NCBI GenBank assembly: GCA_910577835.1
Contig: CAJTOU010000035.1
Span: 1 to 33,149 of the forward strand
Direction: 5' to 3'
Source of the DNA: an uncultured Lachnospiraceae bacterium
GTDB taxonomy: Bacteria; Bacillota_A; Clostridia; Lachnospirales; Lachnospiraceae
Length of the DNA: 33,149 nt
Both the position numbers and the translations under genes were made by a program. The notes beneath the pieces were generated by a model. The model was given only the letters and a program-made list of their open reading frames with translations. It ran no database searches and had not been told where the DNA came from. Numbering within the stretch: position 1 is the stretch's first letter; every line of letters begins with the position of its first letter. Positions 25,204 to 32,644 of this stretch are shown piece after piece.

Positions 25204-25261
25204 ACAGACATGCAGAATATTGTAGATTCTGGTATACAGCTACTATATTCTGCATGTCTGT
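25204..25261. repeat. 58-base stem-loop between convergent genes
   Basis: A 22-base arm (25204-25225, beginning ACAGACATGCAG) pairs with 25240-25261 at 21 of 22 positions around a 14-base loop. No U-run follows on either strand, which is unusual for an intrinsic terminator. The position between the flippase and plsY ends allows it to act on both transcripts; a miniature inverted-repeat element or structured RNA is the alternative. Confidence 0.7.
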
Positions 25262-25291
25262 AATATGTCAGTCTTAATTTATTTGTTTCAA

Positions 25292-25891
25292 TTAATTTTT
25301 TTGCAGACAGTTTGCCTGTGATTCCTCCGGCAGATTCCGCATTTTTATATGCTTTAAAATAACGATTGCAGATATTCCTATACATCCTCTGACAATATAG
25401 GTATTTGAAATACGCACCACCGCCGTTACTGCAAAGCACAAAAAGGTGATAATACTTCTTTTGGAATGTGGTGATACGCGAAGAGCTGAAAACAGCAGAT
25501 AATAAACAACCAATGTCCATACAGCTTCCATATCCGGAAATAACCCAAGCAGCACCCCAAAAGATACGGCTATTGCCTTTCCGCCCTGAAAATCATGAAA
25601 TATGGAAAAAGCATGCCCAAGAACCGGTGCTATCATAATAATACTTAATAACGCCGAATCCGGAAAAGTTCTCCGAAACAGATAGACGGGAAGAAAACCC
25701 TTAAATAATTCGCAGCATAAAACCAATATTCCACATGCTGTTCCTCCCATTATAAAAGCATTCGCTGTTCCCGGATTTCTATCCTCACTGTCTTTCATAA
25801 TATCCTTTTTGTTCAGTATTCTTGTAATATATTCTGCAAATAACAGGCTTCCATTTAGATACCCTGCTAAAATCCATAATAGTTTTTTCAT
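25292..25891 (-). CDS. plsY: Glycerol-3-phosphate acyltransferase PlsY family
   Basis: This 199-residue membrane enzyme of the PlsY family transfers acyl groups from acyl-phosphate to glycerol-3-phosphate, the first step of phospholipid synthesis. It has about five hydrophobic segments and the family's three loop motifs: GYLNGSLLFAEYI near the N-terminus, DRNPGTANAF, and GHAFSIFHDFQGGKAIAVSFG. I begin at the ATG at 25891, eight bases after GGAG. The frame extends 11 codons further upstream but would overlap the previous stop without a site. It follows the glycolipid glycosyltransferase by about 30 bases, so the two form a membrane-lipid operon. The genome may carry another plsY copy; this cannot be seen here. 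Confidence 0.88.
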   Translation of the reverse strand: MKKLLWILAGYLNGSLLFAEYITRILNKKDIMKDSEDRNPGTANAFIMGGTACGILVLCCELFKGFLPVYLFRRTFPDSALLSIIMIAPVLGHAFSIFHDFQGGKAIAVSFGVLLGLFPDMEAVWTLVVYYLLFSALRVSPHSKRSIITFLCFAVTAVVRISNTYIVRGCIGISAIVILKHIKMRNLPEESQANCLQKN

Positions 25892-25920
25892 CCTGTCAAC
25901 TCCTGTCGATTTTATGCATT

Positions 25921-27096
25921 TCAATTTATATTTACTTTACTGTATATCAAGGCTTCTATTTTTTCTGCTGTATTCCCTTTAAATTCAGCCTGCTGCCTTG
26001 CTTTCATCTGCTCTCTTAACTTCTGGTCATAAGCCAGTCGTATGCCTGCTTCAGCCTGCTGTTCCGCTCCCTTTGCAGAAATACTGTATCCCCTGCGGAT
26101 AAAATAATTCATATTGGCTGTCTCACAGCCTGGAATCGGATTAATGTGAACCATTGGACATCCCGCTGTTGCCGCCTCTGTGGAGGTCAGTCCTCCCGGT
26201 TTTGTAAATAAAACATCCGCTGCCTGCATAAATACGGGCATTTCATTTGTCCATCCATAAATCATAATATTCTGTTCCGCTTCAAACTCCTGTTTTAATT
26301 TTTCTTCCAGTTTCTTATTGGAACCACACACCACAAGGATAAAATCATGCGTTCCACCCCTCTTTTCAAGTTCTTTCACAAGCTGACTGATATTTCCTGC
26401 TCCCATGCTCCCGCCTGCCACAAGATATATTTTTCCACTTTCTCTTTCAAAAGTTTTTCCACCAAATATTCTTTTTACTGCTTCGTCACTTCCTATCCGC
26501 TGACTGTATGCCAAAGATGTCGGTATTCCATAAGGAAGAAGCTTGTGCTCTGGTATTCCTGCCTGTATAAATTCCTCTCCAACCTCCTCTGATGGAACCA
26601 CATAATAATCACAGTCTGTTTCTCCCCAGAATGGTATGCTGGTGTAATCTGTTGCTATGGCAACTGTCAGAGGCAATTTTATACCTTTGCGCTTCATGCT
26701 GGTTAAAGTTTCCGCTGGAAATAAATGAGGAACCAGAATAGCATGATATTCTGTTTTTTCAAGACATTTTCTCAGATATTCATCCATACCTGAATTTGCA
26801 TAGTATACAATAGACTTTTTTACATGATGGCTGACTGCATCTCCAATTTTGTATACAGCTCCAAATACCTTTGGAGCTTTCTGAACTGTCTTTACATAAA
26901 TCCTGCTTACCGCCTTTGACACCCTTTCCCCTGCAAAAGACAAATAATCAGGAAAATCCACATAATGTCCCTGCGATTCAAGATACTCCTTCATCGCCAT
27001 TCCAGCAGCATTATGGCCGCCTCCAGTACCGCATGACAGAATTAAAATATTTAATTTTTGTTTTTGTTTCGTGATTTCTTTTTCCATAAAAGGCAT
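25921..27096 (-). CDS. Diacylglycerol glycosyltransferase (MGDG synthase/UgtP-like)
   Basis: This GT28-type glycosyltransferase of about 391 residues has an N-terminal MGDG-synthase domain (ILILSCGTGGGHNAAGMAMKEYL, then PDYL) and a C-terminal nucleotide-sugar domain. The C-terminal domain carries GWTNEMPVFMQAADVLFTKPGGLTSTEA and the glycine-rich PIPGCETAN. It should add glucose or galactose from a UDP-sugar to diacylglycerol at the inner membrane face, making glycolipids or lipoteichoic-acid anchors. I start at the ATG at 27096 (AGGAG about 12 bases upstream), which fits the family's usual N-terminus. The frame also has an ATG at 27189 that would add 31 basic residues. It is paired with plsY downstream. 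Confidence 0.88.
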   Translation of the reverse strand: MPFMEKEITKQKQKLNILILSCGTGGGHNAAGMAMKEYLESQGHYVDFPDYLSFAGERVSKAVSRIYVKTVQKAPKVFGAVYKIGDAVSHHVKKSIVYYANSGMDEYLRKCLEKTEYHAILVPHLFPAETLTSMKRKGIKLPLTVAIATDYTSIPFWGETDCDYYVVPSEEVGEEFIQAGIPEHKLLPYGIPTSLAYSQRIGSDEAVKRIFGGKTFERESGKIYLVAGGSMGAGNISQLVKELEKRGGTHDFILVVCGSNKKLEEKLKQEFEAEQNIMIYGWTNEMPVFMQAADVLFTKPGGLTSTEAATAGCPMVHINPIPGCETANMNYFIRRGYSISAKGAEQQAEAGIRLAYDQKLREQMKARQQAEFKGNTAEKIEALIYSKVNIN

Positions 27097-27440
27097 TATA
27101 ACAGATTTCTCCTGTTTTCGCAAGTTTTCACTTTTCTTTCGCATTTTTTTCACAAAATAACCACAAATTCTTTTTATAGTATATGACATAAGGAACAGGC
27201 GGTTACCAGGCCTGAGCTCCTTTTTATATATATTTTATAAATTTTTTTTCATAAACTCTCCTTTTTACTCCGGTCAGCTGCCGGAGTTTTTATTTGTTCA
27301 GTCAATACAGTATATAAAAAGCCAAAGACTGATTACTCTGGCTGTAATATTCAATGTATGAACACAAATATTTTTATAATTTTCCAACTAATCATATTTG
27401 AAAAATAAAATATGTGATTTGATAATATATGTCTAAATTA
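27097..27440. other. Structured intergenic region upstream of the glycolipid gene
   Basis: No gene is evident apart from a possible N-terminal extension of the glycosyltransferase to 27189. On the minus strand there is a site AAAAAGGAGAG with a five-codon frame (MKKNL). Then comes AAGGAG, a stem CAGGC/GCCTG and ATG at 27189. On the plus strand AAGGA/TCCTT with CAGGC/GCCTG ends in TTTTTAT, and ACTCCGG/CCGGAGT (about 27269-27289) ends in TTTTTATTT, so both could be plus-strand terminators. The role is undecided. Confidence 0.45.
27312..27343 (-). terminator. Terminator of the AgrC/LytTR operon
   Basis: On the minus strand AGCCAGAG (27343-27336) pairs with CTTTGGCT (27327-27320) with one G-U pair around eight bases. 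TTTTTATA follows. It lies about 100 bases after the kinase stop. Confidence 0.8.
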
Positions 27441-28172
27441 TTATAATGGAAGCATTATTTCTGTGACAAATACATCTTCTTCATCCTGTCTGTCCACATA
27501 CCCCTGATATCTGTCTACTACCTTATCCATACGCATAAGCCCAAAACCATGATATTTTTGATTTTTAGTAGAAAGATAGAGTTTTCCTGATTTTTTCAAT
27601 TTTCCGCTGGTGGAATTCATTACATAAATATATAGCTGTCCCTTTAAAATATCAATATAGACTCTGATAAACCGTTTATTCTTTTCTGTTTTCATACATG
27701 CTTCCATAGCGTTATCCATAAGATTTCCGATAATCAGACTTAAATCAATCTCCGAAACAGAAAGATTCTTTGGTACAATTGCCTTGGCATCTACGGTGAT
27801 GCCTCTGCTTTTTGCAAGAGAAATTTTGCTGTTTAACACGGCATCTATCATTATATTTCCTGTTTTTATTACTGTATCTACGGCAGTTAAATCCGTATCT
27901 AGCTCATTTAAATAAGATGCTAACTTATCCAGATTTCCCATAATGAGATAGGCTTTCATAGTCTGGATATGGTTATGATAATCGTGTCGCCATCCCCTTG
28001 TCTGACGATACATATTTTCTACCTCCTGACAGTGTTTTTCCATTAAATCACTCTGATATAATGAAATACGCCGGTCTGTAAGTTTAATCATATATTGCTT
28101 AATAAAAAACGCTGCTGATATAAAAAAGAGCAATACAAAAATTATAACTGCAATAATAAGTTCCGATTTCAT
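27441..28172 (-). CDS. AgrC-like GHKL histidine kinase with short membrane anchor
   Basis: This 243-residue protein has a single N-terminal transmembrane helix (about 5-25), a coiled-coil segment, and a phospho-acceptor region RGWRHDYHNHIQTMKAYL typical of AgrC/ComD-class kinases. It also has a GHKL ATPase domain (NLMDNAMEA N-box and HGFGLMRM G-box). Full AgrC sensors have about six or seven membrane helices and more than 400 residues, so this one lacks the peptide-sensing domain. It may sense internally or through a partner. It starts 32 bases after the regulator stop, on the same transcript. No AgrB or AgrD is in the window. Confidence 0.85.
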   Translation of the reverse strand: MKSELIIAVIIFVLLFFISAAFFIKQYMIKLTDRRISLYQSDLMEKHCQEVENMYRQTRGWRHDYHNHIQTMKAYLIMGNLDKLASYLNELDTDLTAVDTVIKTGNIMIDAVLNSKISLAKSRGITVDAKAIVPKNLSVSEIDLSLIIGNLMDNAMEACMKTEKNKRFIRVYIDILKGQLYIYVMNSTSGKLKKSGKLYLSTKNQKYHGFGLMRMDKVVDRYQGYVDRQDEEDVFVTEIMLPL

Positions 28173-28204
28173 TTTCTCTCCTTTTTGCCATTTTTCTCAT
28201 CAGG

Positions 28205-28924
28205 TTATACAGATGATACTTTGCTAAAACACTGGATAAATGCCTGATTTACTTTCTCATACATTCGACGGCTTACAGGAATATTGCTGCCGTCGTCAAA
28301 ATAGACAGAAACCTTATCAATGCGGAATATTGCTCTGACTCTGCATATATAGGAACGATGACATTTGATAAAATCTGTTTTATCAAGAATATGTTCCAGC
28401 TGTGAAAGGGTTTCCTTTATTTCTACTAACTTGTCCTTTTTCTCCAATTTAAGCCTGCAATTGTGCCCCATTGCTTCTGCATAGCAAATCTGTTCTGTGT
28501 TTATTTTTAAAATTTGTTCCTGAGTGTGGATTAAAATATACTTTTCTGTTTTTCGTATTTCTGCTGCGCGGTCAAGACAGGCATTTAACTTTGTTTCACT
28601 GACAGGCTTGATAAGATAATGCATTGCCTCCACCTCATACCCCTCTTCTATATAATCTGTCAGGCCGGTGGTAAAGATAATAACAATATTTTTGTCTTTG
28701 TCCCTGATTTTTTTCGCCATTTCGATACCATTCATTCCCGACATCTGTATATCTACAAACAAAATATCAAAATCCGCCTCCTCCTCCCACTGGAACAGAA
28801 AACTTTCTGCTGTTTCAAAGCGCTTTAATATGAGAGTTGTTTTGTTTTTTACACTCCATTTTTTTATATAGGAAGTCAGAAGGTCCCCATGAGACTGTAT
28901 ATCTTCTATTATTGCGATTTTCAT
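28205..28924 (-). CDS. LytTR-family response regulator (AgrA-like)
   Basis: This 239-residue regulator has a receiver domain (about 1-120) with phospho-acceptor Asp58 in ILFVDIQMSGMNG and the conserved Lys in YLIKPVSETK. A C-terminal LytTR DNA-binding domain (about 140-232) contains FIKCHRSYICRV and the closing IPVSRRMYEKV. It pairs with the AgrC-like kinase downstream. A GGAG-type site precedes the ATG. A hairpin with a U-run lies in its leader at 28960-28999 and may attenuate expression. The target genes are not evident; the small gene at 29112 diverges from it. Confidence 0.9.
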   Translation of the reverse strand: MKIAIIEDIQSHGDLLTSYIKKWSVKNKTTLILKRFETAESFLFQWEEEADFDILFVDIQMSGMNGIEMAKKIRDKDKNIVIIFTTGLTDYIEEGYEVEAMHYLIKPVSETKLNACLDRAAEIRKTEKYILIHTQEQILKINTEQICYAEAMGHNCRLKLEKKDKLVEIKETLSQLEHILDKTDFIKCHRSYICRVRAIFRIDKVSVYFDDGSNIPVSRRMYEKVNQAFIQCFSKVSSV

Positions 28925-28954
28925 AAATGGGCAGGCTCCTTTCTTGATTGATGT

Positions 28955-28999
28955 AAAAAATTGCTGTAATATTTATCGACTTTCCTGTCTGACAGCAAT
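28955..28999 (-). terminator. Leader hairpin with U-run upstream of the LytTR gene
   Basis: Minus-strand ATTGCTGT (28999-28992) pairs with ACAGCAAT (28967-28960) around a 24-base loop. TTTTTT follows, 30 bases before the start codon. It looks like an attenuator or the terminator of an upstream minus-strand RNA. The large loop lowers confidence. Confidence 0.45.
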
Positions 29000-29111
29000 A
29001 ATCATAACATAAAAAGATAATTTTTTCACTAAGATTGTTGAATTTTTTGTTTTGTTTCCTGCTGTTTCCACAAGGCATATAATATTGTAAAATAGAAACG
29101 GGGTATTATTT

Positions 29112-29285
29112 ATGATAAATAACTGCTCAAATCTTTATCTGTTATCTGCGGCAGCGTGCAAGCTGAGAGAATGTCTGGAAAAAGAAGAACTTGAAAGGCT
29201 TTCTTCTGATTTAAGAACACTTGGGTATTTAATTGAAAATATGATTGTTCATAAAAGTGAATGTGAAGAAGAGGAAAACATCTGA
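29112..29285 (+). CDS. Small protein, DUF6774-like
   Basis: This frame encodes 57 residues. The core LSAAACKLRECLEKEELERL then SDLRTLGYLIENM matches my recollection of the short Clostridia-specific DUF6774 family, which has no known function. The composition is plausible for a real protein: amphipathic helices with an acidic tail ECEEEE. GGGG lies ten bases before the ATG, TATAAT at 29078-29083 could be its -10, and a clean terminator follows 90 bases after its stop. It is divergent from the LytTR/AgrC pair, so a functional link is possible but not shown. Confidence 0.7.
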   Translation: MINNCSNLYLLSAAACKLRECLEKEELERLSSDLRTLGYLIENMIVHKSECEEEENI

Positions 29286-29671
29286 TTGTTGCTTTGATAT
29301 AATATTTTGTGGGTATTATAGGTAAATTATTTTGTTTTAATATTCCAAAAACATATCAGAAGGATATATGGTAAAAATCTCTCAAATATTGGTATTTGAG
29401 AGATTCTTTCTTTAAGAATACACCTACAAATTGAACTTGAGATAACTCGATTATAACAGATAATAGAGACTATCCCAAAGTCTGTATAAATCTTCAAACT
29501 GGTGTATGATAAAATTATTCAATTTGGAGATTTTATTAAGTCTGTATTTTCTTTTTTTACATTGTTACATTTTCTTTACTATCTCAGTTATATCTATTTT
29601 CCGGCTTCGAACTGTCTCATCAAATATCTTTAATTTTTTTGCAGTTTCCTATTAAGATATTTTTTACTTTA
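29286..29671. other. Gene-free AT-rich stretch with terminator and possible IS end
   Basis: Besides the terminator, the sequence around 29466-29490 (GAGACTATCCCAAAGTCTG) resembles the terminal repeats of IS256-type elements as I remember them. No transposase or matching opposite end is visible. A shorter echo, AAGTCTGTA, occurs near 29540. I see no gene. Confidence 0.35.
29376..29415 (+). terminator. Terminator after the small gene
   Basis: AATCTCTCAAATA (29376-29388) pairs perfectly with TATTTGAGAGATT (29393-29405) around TTGG, followed by CTTTCTTTAAG. Confidence 0.8.
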
Positions 29672-30085
29672 TTAATATAATACAGATTTTTGTGAAAGTT
29701 GTAAAATTTCAGTTATTTTTTTTGATATGTTACTTCTTTCCATATGAAGCCTTTCTGCAATCTCTCTTTGTTTCATTCCATCAATAAAGCTATACTGAAA
29801 CATAAGTCTTATCTCTGCATCAGATATAGATGATATAAATGTCTCAATTTCCAGTGTTTCTTTTTCTGCCTTTAATTTGCGTTTCTGGTATTCATTTATA
29901 AGTTTTCTGCTTATATATGCCTGCTCCGCATTATATATTTCTATATAGGGAAAATCTTTCATTGATGCTTTAACTTTTTCCTGTGTAACAGATATTTCTT
30001 TTTTCTGTTCCTGAAGAATCTTTTTATCCAATTCTTCAATTTCTCTTTTTAATGCTCTATGTTGCTGCAATTGTTTTTTGGTCAT
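29672..30085 (-). CDS. Phage-type sigma-like transcriptional activator
   Basis: This 137-residue protein has a long coiled-coil first half (about 1-85) and a C-terminal sigma-70 region 4-like helix-turn-helix (about 90-130). The helix-turn-helix reads MFQYSFIDGMKQREIAERL then MERSNISKKITEIL. This plan matches small phage and integrative-element regulators (DUF1492/RinA/ArpU-like) that control late genes. The ATG has AGGAG upstream. It is the leftmost gene of the mobile remnant and points away from the integrase. No structural phage genes accompany it, so it is probably a relic. Confidence 0.75.
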   Translation of the reverse strand: MTKKQLQQHRALKREIEELDKKILQEQKKEISVTQEKVKASMKDFPYIEIYNAEQAYISRKLINEYQKRKLKAEKETLEIETFISSISDAEIRLMFQYSFIDGMKQREIAERLHMERSNISKKITEILQLSQKSVLY

Positions 30086-30150
30086 CTAAAATACTCCTTT
30101 CCTGTTTTATCTTTTGATGGCAAATTTAAAAAATAACTTTAATTATTACC

Positions 30151-30336
30151 TTATGTTAACTGCTCAGGAAACTTATAAGATTGCTTATCTTGGCCTCTTG
30201 AATACATTTCACTTATAAAATACCCATACATCATATCCACAAATCGCTCTTTAGCTCTACCATTAAGTAAAGGTAACATCAATTTTATATTTGTCAATGA
30301 ATCATCTGTAAGTTTTATACTATTCCCTCTTTTCAT
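30151..30336 (-). CDS. Small hypothetical protein of the mobile remnant
   Basis: This is a 61-residue protein of unrecognised family. I start at the ATG at 30336, with AGAGATGATG upstream; the frame stays open to a TTG at 30390, but that start would lie within the -10/-35 spacer of its own promoter. A perfect -35 (TTGACA) with TATATT at 17 bases precedes it (30402-30374). It is divergent from the XRE repressor gene and shares an operator region with it, so it occupies the position of a Cro/excisionase-side gene. The sequence has no helix-turn-helix I can see. Confidence 0.6.
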   Translation of the reverse strand: MKRGNSIKLTDDSLTNIKLMLPLLNGRAKERFVDMMYGYFISEMYSRGQDKQSYKFPEQLT

Positions 30337-30373
30337 ATCATCATCTCTTTTCTTTTTGTTGTTTTGTAATTTT

Positions 30374-30441
30374 AATATATCACTTAACAACTATATTGTC
30401 AATATTTTTTTGTTGCAAAGTGATATTTTTTATGATATACT
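30374..30441. promoter_or_regulatory. Divergent promoters with paired inverted operator sites
   Basis: The plus-strand promoter is TTGCAA (30413-30418), 17 bases, TATACT (30436-30441). The minus-strand promoter is TTGACA (30402-30397), 17 bases, TATATT (30379-30374). The 15-base site at 30377-30391 (ATATCACTTAACAAC) is the reverse complement of 30412-30426 at 13 of 15 positions. One copy overlaps the minus -10 and the other the plus -35, as expected for a repressor switch. Confidence 0.7.
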
Positions 30442-30467
30442 TCTAAAGAAATGAGGTGATACAAAAA

Positions 30468-30854
30468 ATGACTGAATCTGAATTAAAAATATGTAAGCGT
30501 TTTAAAGAAATACGAAAAGAACTGGGAATGAAACAAAATGATTTTGCACAGGAAATAAAATTAACTCAAGGACATGTTTCTGATATTGAAAATTTAAGAA
30601 AAGGAGTATCTGAAAGAATTGTTGAAATTATATGTTTAAAATTTGGAATAAATGAAGAATGGCTGCGCACCGGTAAAGGAGATATGAAAAACCCAATTTC
30701 CGGTGAAGAAAGATACTCTATAAATATTGCTAAACTACAACGCACTGATGACGAAACAATAATCAGATGGGTAAATGCCATCGCTGAAACAAAACCTGAA
30801 ATATTAAAAGAAATAGAATCTTTTATGAAAAAAATTTTAAACATTGAAGAATAA
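30468..30854 (+). CDS. XRE-family repressor (CI-like)
   Basis: This 128-residue protein has an N-terminal Cro/C1-type helix-turn-helix (about 8-65: RFKEIRKELGMKQNDFAQEI then TQGHVSDIEN). It also has the GINEEWLRTGKGDM motif frequent in Firmicute phage repressors and a helical C-terminal part likely used for dimerisation. I start at the ATG at 30468, which has GAGGTGA eight bases upstream. It lies downstream of the divergent operator region and probably represses both promoters. A strong hairpin overlaps its stop codon. Confidence 0.88.
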   Translation: MTESELKICKRFKEIRKELGMKQNDFAQEIKLTQGHVSDIENLRKGVSERIVEIICLKFGINEEWLRTGKGDMKNPISGEERYSINIAKLQRTDDETIIRWVNAIAETKPEILKEIESFMKKILNIEE

Positions 30855-30890
30855 AGGAGAAGCCGAGTTATTTCGACTTCTCCTTTACAT
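30853..30890. terminator. Bidirectional terminator after the repressor gene
   Basis: AAAGGAGAAG (30853-30862) pairs with CTTCTCCTTT (30877-30886), with extra CGA/TCG pairing inside. The plus side continues CTTTACATATTCCTTT and the minus side CCTTTATTC. The last codons of the 40-codon minus-strand gene lie within it. Confidence 0.8.
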
Positions 30891-30990
30891 ATTCCTTTAA
30901 AGAAATGTATATTCTATAAAGAAACTTTTTATCCTCTTTGTCATCTGTTTGGCTTAGCAACTCAAGTATAATTTTTTTGAGCTCTTCCAT
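30868..30990 (-). CDS. 40-residue hypothetical protein
   Basis: This short frame encodes a helical charged peptide (MEELKKIILELLSQTDD..., ending YVKEKSK). GGGGGT lies eight bases before the ATG, and an extended -10 (TGTTATAAT on the minus strand near 31063) lies upstream. Small proteins of this composition sit next to XRE regulators in Firmicute phages and conjugative elements. The function is unknown. Its stop lies inside a terminator hairpin. Confidence 0.55.
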   Translation of the reverse strand: MEELKKIILELLSQTDDKEDKKFLYRIYISLKEYVKEKSK

Positions 30991-31101
30991 TTAATCTACC
31001 CCCATGTAACTTTTTTACAAGGAGTACTTTCTTTTTCAACACTCATCCCCCTTGCTGGAAATATTATAACATTATTCGACAAATTTTTCCATATTTTTTG
31101 T

Positions 31102-31127
31102 AATTTATCCGGAATTCCGGAAAAATT
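31102..31127. repeat. 26-bp palindrome with perfect 14-bp core
   Basis: TCCGGAATTCCGGA (31108-31121) is a perfect palindrome. AATTT/AAATT extends the pairing after one mismatch. A T-run follows on the plus strand. It may be an operator for a neighbouring XRE protein or a plus-strand terminator. Confidence 0.5.
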
Positions 31128-31165
31128 TTTTTATTAATATGCATATGCTGTAAAATCGTTATTTT

Positions 31166-31363
31166 TTATTGATACTCCGACTCGTATAAATCTGATATCC
31201 TGCAATCTAATGCCTTTGCAATCATTTCTAAATTTTTCAAAGTCGGAGAATATTTTTCATTTTCATAATCATTCAAAGTTGAACTTCCTATTCCTGTTTT
31301 TGAAGCAAGAACTTCCAAAGTCACTCCTTTGCTTTTGCGCATACGCCATATTAATATCTTCAA
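31166..31363 (-). CDS. Small XRE-family helix-turn-helix regulator
   Basis: This 65-residue protein consists of a single Cro/C1-type domain: LIWRMRKSKGVTLEVLASKTG, then SSTLNDYENEK and LEMIAKALDCRISDLYE. The best start is a TTG at 31363 with GGAGG eight bases upstream; in-frame codons further upstream precede that site. Proteins of this size act as element regulators. It is the second XRE protein of this remnant and points away from the integrase. Confidence 0.82.
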   Translation of the reverse strand: MKILIWRMRKSKGVTLEVLASKTGIGSSTLNDYENEKYSPTLKNLEMIAKALDCRISDLYESEYQ

Positions 31364-31675
31364 TTTGTAAATCCTCCGTACATTTATATAGTACAAAAAA
31401 TGTCGAAAAATGTCACTCTGTAATATTTCTATCTATAATTTAGCCTGAGCATGTTATATGAATATGTAATGAAATATACTATTTACTTTATTCTGTTTTC
31501 AAAAGTAAAAAGGCTGTTATAAAATGAATAACATTCATAAATCAAAAAATATAATGAAGATATCATGAAATAATAATTTTTTTCAAATTTTTCCTTTTAT
31601 AGTTGAAATATGATACAATAAGCAAATCTGAGACTGCTCTCATTTTTTCCAATCTACTCTGGACAAAATTTATTA
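31364..31675. other. AT-rich spacer before the integrase remnant
   Basis: I see no gene, no strong promoter and no clear repeat here. It is highly AT-rich with a few TATAAT-like strings. Confidence 0.5.
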
Positions 31676-32483
31676 ATGTCAAGCAGAGAAAAGAATTTGA
31701 TATGGTTTAAAATATTTACTTATTATTCTATATCAACAAAATCAAATACTATGAAAGGATACTATGACATAGCAAGACAAAATAAAAGAAGTGATGGTCT
31801 ATATGAAGCAAAAGTCAGCGTCGGCAGAGATGAGACAGGAAAATTAATCCGTGTGTCTGTATATGCGAAAACACAACGAGAACTGGAGGTAAAAAAAGAA
31901 GAGTTAAACAACAATATAAACAAAGTCTCAATATAAAAGGCTCCAACACACTTATGAAAGATTATGCTAAAATGTGGCTTCCAACCAGTAAATCAAAAAA
32001 ATCTCATAATACTATTGCAATGTATGAAAATGCAATAGAAAAACACATAATCCCTTGTATTGGTCATTTCCGTTTGGCTGATATCAGAAAAAGTGATATC
32101 CAAAATCTAATTAACGAAATATATGAAATGCCTGAAACATGTGTAAAAGTTTCTATGACACTAAAGCAAATATTGTCTGCAGCTTTGGATGACAGGCTAA
32201 TCACTGAAAATCCATATCGAAATATAGAACTCCCAAAACGTCCACCAAGCAAAAAACGCGCTCTGACAGACTTGGAAAAACAGGCCCATAACAGACCTGA
32301 CAGCTCATATTTTTCGGCACAACTATGCTACTATGCTTTATTACTCCGGTTACTATAAAAAAGGCTGCTGCCTTGCTTGGACACAGTAATACCAAAATGA
32401 TTATGGAAGTGTATTCACACCTTGATGAAGAGAAAGAAAAAGCAGTAGAAAAACTTAATGAAAACATAAAATTAGCGCCTTAA
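31676..32483 (+). pseudogene. Tyrosine-recombinase integrase, broken
   Basis: Three pieces lie in three different reading frames. Piece 1 (to 31936) has the arm-binding N-terminal domain (GYYDIARQNKRSDGLYEAKV). Piece 2 (about 31940-32358) has the core-binding SAM-like domain (YAKMWLPTSKSK ... TLKQILSAALDDRLITENPY). Piece 3 (about 32351-32483) has the C-terminal catalytic end (AAALLGHSNTKMIMEVYSHLDEE) with the nucleophile Tyr. Between pieces 2 and 3 most of the catalytic domain, including the Arg and His-x-x-Arg residues, is gone. At least one frameshift and one deletion are required, so the protein cannot be active. It lies next to a tRNA-Lys gene, a common target of such integrases. Confidence 0.88.
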
Positions 32484-32498
32484 AAACAGCCTTTTTTC

Positions 32499-32556
32499 TA
32501 TGACATTTTTACGACAATTCATGAAAAAAAGAGGGATTTACGACATCATTACGACA
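32499..32556 (+). repeat. Arm-type-like TACGACA repeats
   Basis: Copies of (T)TACGACA end at 32516, 32545 and 32556, and a TATGACA variant ends at 32505. They form two pairs with 11-base spacing, 40 bases apart, immediately after the integrase remnant and before the tRNA cluster. This resembles integrase arm-binding direct repeats near a phage attachment site. Confidence 0.55.
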
Positions 32557-32593
32557 CAAATTGCAATATAAAACACCCAATTTCACCAAACTC

Positions 32594-32640
32594 AAAAACA
32601 GCGGGATTCCTTTATTTTCAAGGTTTTCCGCTGTTTTTTC
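32594..32640. terminator. Bidirectional terminator between integrase and tRNA cluster
   Basis: AAAAACAGCGG (32594-32604) pairs with CCGCTGTTTTT (32628-32638). The plus side ends in TTTTTTCTT and the minus side in TTTTTGAG. It would stop the tRNA transcript on the minus strand. Confidence 0.88.
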
Positions 32641-32644
32641 TTAA

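Noticed and set aside
29463..29545. Possible IS256-type insertion sequence
   Set aside because: Only a weak likeness to one end is seen; there is no transposase, no opposite end and no target duplication.
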